Shown here piece by piece: positions 32,464-37,349 of a stretch of 37,349 nt of DNA. The DNA comes from JBBSWA01 sp038046485 (GTDB lineage Archaea; Nanobdellota; Nanobdellia; Woesearchaeales; SM23-78). Position 1 is the first letter of the stretch. Each line of letters begins with the position of its first letter. A model generated the notes under the pieces. That model was not told where the DNA came from, did not search any database, and saw only the letters and a program-made list of their open reading frames with translations. The stretch spans positions 1 to 37,349 of the forward strand of contig JBBSWA010000047.1 of assembly GCA_038046485.1 (NCBI GenBank). The letters are read 5' to 3'. A program made the translations under genes and the position numbers.

Positions 32464-33111
32464 CTAAAACTCGCCCAGGCTTTTTTGCTTCTTGGCGTTC
32501 GCTGCGTTCTTCCAAGCCGCCCAGGATTTTCGAAAGAAGGAGTACTCTTTCCAATGCTCTTTTAGAAACTCTTGCGTTAATGGATCGGCTGGATAGCCAC
32601 TGCCAAAGTTCACGACGTGCCTTTGCTTTAGACGATCAATTTGAGTGTCTCGGGTGACCTTGGCTAAGATGCTGGCAGCACTGACAATGGGGTAGGTGAC
32701 GTCAGCCTTGTGCTCGACTACGAGCTTGGGTTTGTAGTCTAAGCGTTCTCGAATGTACTCGGTGTACGCCTGGATATTGTTACTTGGACAGTCAATGAAA
32801 GCAATGTCTGGACGAAGATTGTTTATTAAAATAACGGCCTTGTCTGCCTCAAGCCAGTTGAGATTGGAAGATTCGGATTCAACGGCAGCATCAATCTCCT
32901 TGGGCTCGATGATGATGATTTCATGCTTACACAACTTCGAAACAGGGCCGAACATCGCCTCACGCTGCTTGGGAGAAAGTAGTTTACTATCTCTTACACC
33001 GATTTCCCGAAGCTTACCTTCATTGTCCTCCTCGATTACGGTAATGGCAATCACTAACGGGCCAATAACCGGACCACGCCCTGCCTCGTCAATTCCTGCG
33101 ATGAGAACCAT
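32464..33111 (-). CDS. rnhB: Ribonuclease HII
   Basis: A 215-residue enzyme that cuts the RNA strand of RNA/DNA hybrids, including single ribonucleotides. GIDEAGRGPVIGPLV opens the protein (Asp8, Glu9). The third acidic residue is Asp107 in FIDCP, and HKADVTYPIVSAASILAKV contains Asp137. Length and motif spacing match archaeal RNase HII. It lies on the same strand as smc and the SMR gene, with short gaps. Confidence 0.95.
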   Translation of the reverse strand: MVLIAGIDEAGRGPVIGPLVIAITVIEEDNEGKLREIGVRDSKLLSPKQREAMFGPVSKLCKHEIIIIEPKEIDAAVESESSNLNWLEADKAVILINNLRPDIAFIDCPSNNIQAYTEYIRERLDYKPKLVVEHKADVTYPIVSAASILAKVTRDTQIDRLKQRHVVNFGSGYPADPLTQEFLKEHWKEYSFFRKSWAAWKNAANAKKQKSLGEF

Positions 33112-33143
33112 GAATTACCTCAATCTCTCGTCGTATATAAAGA

Positions 33144-33470
33144 TTATGCCCATTCGATCAACACCACACTCAGAACCCCTAACGCAATGCCTAACTTATT
33201 TACTGAAGAGAGATCTTCTTTGAACACCAACACCCCGATGAGCGCCACGGCAACCAAATTCAACACCGTGAAAATGGAAATCGCTTTTGATAGGTACTCA
33301 TGCTTCAAGGAAAAGGCCCAGAACATCGTGCCAATGAGATACAAGAACAGCCCTAGCCCCAACAAAAGGCTTTTATTATCTAATGCCCACTTTTTGAACA
33401 AGACATCGGCTATGACTTCTAAAAGAACGGCCAACAATATCAAACCCAAGAAAACAACCTTGCCCTGCAT
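33144..33470 (-). CDS. SMR-family small transporter
   Basis: A 108-residue protein with four hydrophobic helices. Helix 1 contains LEVIADVLFKKW, where Glu18 matches the proton- and substrate-binding Glu14 of EmrE (AEVIGTTLMKFS). SMR proteins export cations or metabolites such as guanidinium as antiparallel dimers. The helix 4 region is VNKLGIALGVLSVVLI. The substrate is not known. A TATA-like GTTTATCA lies about 12-20 bases before the ATG. Confidence 0.78.
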   Translation of the reverse strand: MQGKVVFLGLILLAVLLEVIADVLFKKWALDNKSLLLGLGLFLYLIGTMFWAFSLKHEYLSKAISIFTVLNLVAVALIGVLVFKEDLSSVNKLGIALGVLSVVLIEWA

Positions 33471-33501
33471 AGCCTTAGAAATGATAAACTCTTAATAAAA
33501 C

Positions 33502-33852
33502 CTACTTCTTTGGAATGTATCCTGCAATGGCCGCCACAATGGCTTCCAAGTGCTCCTTGCTAACTGTGATGGTGTAACCCTGCAAGACGAGCTTGAGCTC
33601 TTCCACTGTTCGAGGCAATAAGTCCACGATCTTTGCTGCATGCACATCTTTTAATCGAGGAACACTCAAAGCCATGATCTTATCAAAGGCTTCCTTAGCA
33701 TCGGTATCTTTTAACTTCACAAAATCATTTAGATATTCTTCTACTTTAGCTGCTCGGAAGCTAAGCTCAGTATCTCGCTCTTTGATGATCGCCAGTTCAG
33801 CCTTTACCGTAGCCATGGGAACGGCATGCTTTTCAATTACTTCCATAGGCAT
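33502..33852 (-). CDS. rpoF: RNA polymerase subunit F (Rpb4-like)
   Basis: A 116-residue protein. The body is helical with ERDTELSFRAAKVEEYL and a C-terminal HRDC-like part (LLPRTVEELKLVLQGY, then LEAIVAAIAGYIP). It forms the stalk of archaeal RNA polymerase with subunit E. The order eL21 then RpoF is conserved across many archaea. Its ATG overlaps the stop of eL21 as TAATG, so the two are translationally coupled. Confidence 0.9.
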   Translation of the reverse strand: MPMEVIEKHAVPMATVKAELAIIKERDTELSFRAAKVEEYLNDFVKLKDTDAKEAFDKIMALSVPRLKDVHAAKIVDLLPRTVEELKLVLQGYTITVSKEHLEAIVAAIAGYIPKK

Positions 33853-34172
33853 TAGGACACCCTCTTTAAGGATCCGGATCCGGCCACTCTTTTTAAGTGC
33901 ACGGGATGCACTAACAATGACTTTTGCTTACCCTTATCATTCACAGAAACTTCATAACACTTACCCCTTCTTTTGGTTACTTCCACAATATGGCCCTGCA
34001 AGCGCAACTGATGCATGCCTTTCTGGTATGCGGGCTCTGCAATTAAAGCTACCTTATCTCCCGGCTTGAAGGACTGCAAAAAACTACGAAGCGAGATCTT
34101 ACCGCGCTCACTACGAGGCTTGGTCATCTTCTTACGTGAACGATGCCTAGAACCACCAATACGATTCGCCAT
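33852..34172 (-). CDS. rpl21e: Ribosomal protein eL21
   Basis: A 106-residue, basic ribosomal large-subunit protein found in archaea and eukaryotes only. Key segments are KMTKPRSERGKISLRSFLQ, FKPGDKVALIAEPAYQKGMH, GHIVEVTKRRGKCYEVSV and KSLLVHPVHLKRV. It shows directly that the window is archaeal. A TATA box (34196-34203) gives a leaderless start. Confidence 0.95.
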   Translation of the reverse strand: MANRIGGSRHRSRKKMTKPRSERGKISLRSFLQSFKPGDKVALIAEPAYQKGMHQLRLQGHIVEVTKRRGKCYEVSVNDKGKQKSLLVHPVHLKRVAGSGSLKRVS

Positions 34173-34195
34173 GTACTCGAGAAAACCGATAAGGG

Positions 34196-34203
34196 TTTAT
34201 AAA
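34196..34203 (-). promoter_or_regulatory. TATA-box promoter of eL21-rpoF
   Basis: CTTTATAAA on the minus strand, 24-31 bases before the ATG at 34172. Confidence 0.65.
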
Positions 34204-34259
34204 GGTAACGGCAGGAAACAGTAAAATTTATACACGATGTAGAAACACAGATTATAGCT

Positions 34260-34937
34260 ATGCCAAGATGTAGAGGAATCACACAAAGAGGTACTAGATG
34301 CTTAAACTCAACTAGGAACAATTCAAATTACTGCCACCTTCACCCTTCAACTCAAAGAACTGAAAGAATATGGCATAAGCCACTAGCCTGGAACGTCTTC
34401 TTTTTTGTTCTTACAATAATATCTTTCGCTTTTTCCTGGTATAGCATTGTGTCTTCAAATCCTGTATTCTTAGAAATTGATCAAAGATATGACGTTGATG
34501 CAGGCAGGCTTTATGTTAGTGTCACCAATACCCATTTTTTAAAGAGAACAGGTGCAATATCCTTATATAAACTTGAGATCAATCCTAATAAACCAGAGCA
34601 AATCTACGAAGAAGGAATTGGTCCGGGAGAAACAAAAAATTATAGCTTGACTTTTAAAGTAAAACATGCAAAAATTAACAAATCCCCTGAGATGGACAAG
34701 CAGAATGATCAATTTACCTTACCTGCTGAAGCTTATTATGTATATGCCCATACATCAATCTCCTATAAGATAACTTGTGATAATTGTCCTTCAAATGGGT
34801 TTATAAGAAGAATACCCCCCACCCAAAGTATGGAGTTCAATATTCCTCTAAATCCTCAAAAGAAACCAGAAATCCTACTACCAGTTTATGAATGGGTGGA
34901 CTATAAACTTGAAGATATCGCTATGGTTAATGACTAA
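34260..34937 (+). CDS. Membrane protein with N-terminal zinc-knuckle-like motif
   Basis: A 225-residue protein. N-terminal Cys4, Cys14, Cys25 and His28 (CRGITQRGTRC, then YCHLH) resemble a small DUF5763-like zinc motif. A membrane helix follows (about 44-66), and the C-terminal ~155 residues are a beta-rich domain of unknown type. With the N-terminus in the cytoplasm, the beta domain would be outside. More A/T-rich than the ribosomal genes next to it. TATA box about 34226-34233. Function unknown; the Zot-like ATPase gene follows. Confidence 0.65.
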   Translation: MPRCRGITQRGTRCLNSTRNNSNYCHLHPSTQRTERIWHKPLAWNVFFFVLTIISFAFSWYSIVSSNPVFLEIDQRYDVDAGRLYVSVTNTHFLKRTGAISLYKLEINPNKPEQIYEEGIGPGETKNYSLTFKVKHAKINKSPEMDKQNDQFTLPAEAYYVYAHTSISYKITCDNCPSNGFIRRIPPTQSMEFNIPLNPQKKPEILLPVYEWVDYKLEDIAMVND

Positions 34938-34980
34938 TAATAGGCAAAAGTCTTTTAAACCTATGTAAGTGAACAAACCC

Positions 34981-35802
34981 ATGTTCACTAACCCTCTTCA
35001 TTCATTGACTTCGCACTTAGCTGAGCAAAGCCAGATTCTACTGATTGTGGGAAGTCGTGGCAGTGGAAAGACGGCAACAGCCTGCTTTATTGCTGAAAAA
35101 GTACATTTTAAGTATCCACGCAAGAAGATTTATCTCATTAACTATCCCAGCCCCCAACTGCTACCTGATTGGATCCAACACGAAAAAAATACGGAAAACG
35201 TACCGAATAATAGTCTTCTGATCATTGATGAAGCGGCATTGGAGTTTGGAGCACGGCAAAGTATGAGTGCCAAAAGCAAGGATCTTGCTGGGTTACTGCC
35301 TATCTTGAGACATAAAGATCAAAGTGCTATTTTTATCACGCAGAATACTGGATTATCTGATGTGAACTTGGTGAGGCTGGTGGACAGCATTTTAATTAAG
35401 AAACCGAGCTTACTGCAGGTCAAGACCGAGCGAAGCGCGATGAAACAACTTCTTCAATCCGCACAAGACGCGCTGATTGGAAAAGACAAAAGCCATGCCT
35501 ACTTGATTGCTGATGAACAAGAAACCCTGATTCAGACTCCCTTACCTAGTTTTTGGACGACGCGCATCAGCAAGGGATGGAGTGCTGGCGAAGTGCAAGA
35601 AGAAAGGCATGAAAACATAACAGATCCCTTAGAAACCAAAAAACCAGATGGAAAACCATATACCCCGAATGAACTATGGCGATTGCAACCTGAAGGAAAA
35701 AAACACGAGATTCACAGCATGTTTTACTATCTGTATTATGCCTTGCTTATCTACCCCTTTGACTACCTGATGTACAAATTAGTCTTGAAGAAAGAAAAAT
35801 GA
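34981..35802 (+). CDS. Zot-like P-loop ATPase
   Basis: A 273-residue protein with Walker A GSRGSGKT (24-31), Walker B NSLLIIDEAALEFGAR (Asp83, Glu84), and a sensor-like AIFITQN. The combination resembles Zot/gpI assembly ATPases of filamentous phages. A hydrophobic segment lies near the C-terminus (about 243-264), and Zot proteins also carry a membrane span there. It may drive assembly or export of a surface structure, or belong to a virus-related remnant. The longer frame starts with GTG at 34969; the TATA-like TCTTTTAAAC at 34951-34960 favours the ATG at 34981. Confidence 0.6.
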   Translation: MFTNPLHSLTSHLAEQSQILLIVGSRGSGKTATACFIAEKVHFKYPRKKIYLINYPSPQLLPDWIQHEKNTENVPNNSLLIIDEAALEFGARQSMSAKSKDLAGLLPILRHKDQSAIFITQNTGLSDVNLVRLVDSILIKKPSLLQVKTERSAMKQLLQSAQDALIGKDKSHAYLIADEQETLIQTPLPSFWTTRISKGWSAGEVQEERHENITDPLETKKPDGKPYTPNELWRLQPEGKKHEIHSMFYYLYYALLIYPFDYLMYKLVLKKEK

Positions 35803-35862
35803 TTACACTTTTAGCTCTAAAAATTGTATATCTGTTAACGTTTAAAATAACTTACCAAAAAG

Positions 35863-35900
35863 TTTATAAATAAATCTTACTTTTCTTACTTGTAAGGTGA
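35863..35900 (+). promoter_or_regulatory. Promoter, palindrome and ribosome-binding site of the MazEF-like pair
   Basis: TATA box TTTATAAA (35863-35870). A 12-base inverted repeat CTTAC-TT-GTAAG (35885-35896) covers the expected transcription start. A strong Shine-Dalgarno GGTGA (35896-35900) is 5 bases before the ATG. The palindrome fits an operator for autoregulation by the AbrB-type antitoxin. This is one of few genes here with a classic leader and Shine-Dalgarno. Confidence 0.6.
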
Positions 35901-35905
35901 TTTAA

Positions 35906-36154
35906 ATGAGTCTACTTGAAATGAAAAGTGCCACCATAAGCAAAAAAGGACAAATTGCCATCCCCAAGGATCTTCGAAAAAAAGGTGGATTCAGGGAAGG
36001 CTCTAAAATAGCCATCCTCACCTTTAATGACCATATCGAGATTAGACCTCTAAAAAAAGTGAATGAATCCATGCTGACTGCGCTTGCCAGCGAACACGCC
36101 CTAGCTAAAGACTGGAACACTCCTGAGGAAGACGAAGCATGGAAAGACTTGTAA
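35906..36154 (+). CDS. AbrB/MazE-type antitoxin
   Basis: An 82-residue protein. The N-terminal ~50 residues are a swapped-hairpin DNA-binding domain (ATISKKGQIAIPKDLRKKGGFREGSK, IEIRPLKK). The acidic C-terminal tail (about 60-82, ending EEDEAWKDL) should bind and block the toxin. Its 3' end overlaps the toxin gene by 16 bp. It probably also represses its own operon through the palindrome upstream. Confidence 0.82.
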   Translation: MSLLEMKSATISKKGQIAIPKDLRKKGGFREGSKIAILTFNDHIEIRPLKKVNESMLTALASEHALAKDWNTPEEDEAWKDL

Positions 36155-36471
36155 AAGGCGATGCCGTTGTTCTGCCTTTCCCGTTTTCCGACCTAAGTGC
36201 TGCTAAAAAGAGACCTGCTGTTATTTTATCTGTCTTAGATGGAGAAGATGTTATTCTCTGTCAAGTTACTAGCCACGCGCGGCACGATAGGTATTCTATC
36301 TCCCTTACTGCTACTGATTTCAAAGCAGGTCGGCTAACCCTAGCCAGTTTCATACGCCCCAATCGCTTATTTACCGCAGATAGAAGCCTTATCCTCTATA
36401 AAATTGGGTCTCTTAAAGAAAGCAAAATTCGAGAAGTCGAAGAAAAACTAATAAAACTCATTCGACAATAA
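36139..36471 (+). CDS. MazF/PemK-family toxin (mRNA endonuclease)
   Basis: A 110-residue protein with the family hallmarks KGDAVVLPFPFSD, the KRPAVILSV strand, the QVTSH segment, and LASFIRPNRLFT. MazF/PemK toxins cut mRNA at short sites and stop growth when the antitoxin is lost. The gene overlaps the antitoxin by 16 bp, the usual coupling. Confidence 0.85.
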   Translation: MERLVKGDAVVLPFPFSDLSAAKKRPAVILSVLDGEDVILCQVTSHARHDRYSISLTATDFKAGRLTLASFIRPNRLFTADRSLILYKIGSLKESKIREVEEKLIKLIRQ

Positions 36472-36478
36472 TACAACC

Positions 36479-36868
36479 ATGACTTACGAACCTCTTATTT
36501 ACATTACGGACAAACTGCTCCAGTTTACCTTTCCTGAAATACTCTTATGGATCTTGATTAGAAAACAAGGCAATCATTTTACCTTTCGGCTCTACCGCAA
36601 GAAAAGCACTTGGTTGACCTGTTTTGTTGCCTTCTTAGTCTTGCTTGTAGGCATGTTTGGCCAAGACTTCTTCGAAGCCTTGTTTCAAACGGAGATCAAC
36701 CAACTACTCGCTCCGCTCAATGGACAACTTGTTTTTCTTACCGCCAGCCTATTCTTGTTCAGCTTCTTATTTGTGTATAACTATTTACTTGAAAGAAAAT
36801 GGGATGAAATCAGCTGGGGGGTTAGTGCAGTGATTGGGATCTTGGTGTTTATCTTATTTAGACACTAG
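36479..36868 (+). CDS. Small integral membrane protein, unknown
   Basis: A 129-residue protein with hydrophobic segments near 15-27, 45-63, 82-100 and 112-127. No recognised family. It follows the toxin gene by 7 bases and its 3' end overlaps that of the convergent partial gene, so it may be co-transcribed with the toxin-antitoxin pair. Function unknown. Confidence 0.6.
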   Translation: MTYEPLIYITDKLLQFTFPEILLWILIRKQGNHFTFRLYRKKSTWLTCFVAFLVLLVGMFGQDFFEALFQTEINQLLAPLNGQLVFLTASLFLFSFLFVYNYLLERKWDEISWGVSAVIGILVFILFRH

Positions 36869-37349
36869 ATGTCCAATTCTTGCCTTGCAAAACCTCGAGA
36901 CCGCTTGTTGTCAATTTTTTAATGCCTTCCCAAGAATTTAACTTGAATTCCCCAGGATACCATAACTCCGGAGCCTTATACCTTTCTGCCCTTGACAAGT
37001 ACAAAGACATTGACATGGATGAGTTAAAATACGCTGCCAAGCCTTTCAAAAACATAAGACGTAAAGTGTCAGACTTCCAAACCGCCGTGCTGTTTGTCAC
37101 AAATAATTTCCACACATTTAAGTTAAACTCCCCCAGAAAATACTCGGGCGAAGTATAATAATGATCCCGCACCACTACTCGGCCAGGTTCCACGTTCATC
37201 TTAAATGAATAAATCGGCAGCGAAACATTCTCTTTCACACTCGCTGATTTTGCCTGTAGATGTCGTAAAAGATATTCCATTAAACCAGATTGAATCCAAG
37301 CAACTGGAACAGGCTCTAAGAAACCGAGGATATAACCAGAGGATTTCAT
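36858..37349 (-). CDS. Unknown protein, possibly cut by the window edge
   Basis: 163 codons end at 36858. The first codon visible is an ATG at the very end of the window, so it may be the true start or an internal Met. The sequence (YSFKMNVEPGRVVVRDHYY, MFLKGLAAYFN, AERYKAPELWYPGEF, KLTTSGLEVLQG) matches no family I know; no signal peptide or membrane span is visible. Confidence 0.5.
   Translation of the reverse strand: MKSSGYILGFLEPVPVAWIQSGLMEYLLRHLQAKSASVKENVSLPIYSFKMNVEPGRVVVRDHYYTSPEYFLGEFNLNVWKLFVTNSTAVWKSDTLRLMFLKGLAAYFNSSMSMSLYLSRAERYKAPELWYPGEFKLNSWEGIKKLTTSGLEVLQGKNWTSSV

Overview
The window comes from an archaeon, most likely a DPANN lineage of the Woesearchaeota/Pacearchaeota kind (the lineage is inference, the domain is well supported). 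It carries ribosomal protein eL21 next to RNA polymerase subunit F, archaeal-type SRP54, an archaeal PhoU-like regulator, a TrmB regulator, RNase HII and SMC. It also has a tRNA gene with bulge-helix-bulge (BHB) introns and two LAGLIDADG endonucleases. Many genes have a TATA-like box 22-33 bases before the start codon and no leader, and I used this to move several starts.

Layout. 30-2645 (-): an overlapping four-gene operon of P-loop kinase, two HAD hydrolases and a nitrilase. 2748-5846 (+): PhoU-like regulator, a bacterial-type sigma-54 activator, an aldo/keto reductase. 5870-6703 (-): an AT-rich gene of unknown function. 6828-8679 (+): a frameshifted kynureninase and a small toxin/antitoxin-like pair. 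8686-10278: divergent trmB and a signal-peptide protein resembling a bacterial outer-membrane barrel, with a 19-bp palindrome between them. 10289-11776 (-): B12-binding radical SAM protein. 11884-16711 (+): CBS protein, unknown protein, ABC exporter, zinc-ribbon protein, and a DEAD-box helicase behind a structured leader with a 13-codon upstream ORF. 17045-19180 (-): secreted Cys-rich protein and cyclopropane-fatty-acid synthase. 19247-20605 (-): a zinc-ribbon protein, then a tRNA-like gene split into two halves around an intact tRNA-Thr(CGU) and a LAGLIDADG gene. 20642-25283: M50 protease, two unknown genes (one broken by an 11-bp tandem duplication), SRP54 and a TraB-like protein. 25418-26213: tRNA-Gly(UCC) with three introns, overlapped antisense by a second LAGLIDADG gene. 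26347-28716 (+): LmbE deacetylase, GT4 glycosyltransferase and a HAD gene interrupted by a (TA)11 tract. 28713-34172 (-): SMC, a palindrome-rich gap, RNase HII, an SMR transporter, RpoF, eL21. 34260-37349: membrane proteins, a Zot-like ATPase, a MazEF-like pair, and a partial gene.

Most notable is the tRNA-Gly gene. Three short introns (31, 32 and 30 nt) each form a BHB motif, and removing them gives a perfect 72-nt tRNA. The exon between introns 2 and 3 is only 5 nt long, and the full BHB helix of intron 3 exists only after intron 2 has been removed, which predicts an obligate splicing order. Other points of interest are the sigma-54 activator and barrel-like protein in an archaeal genome, the nested tRNA/endonuclease locus with an odd tRNA elbow, the (TA)11 tract at a HAD catalytic motif, two structured mRNA leaders, and a palindrome cluster beside smc.
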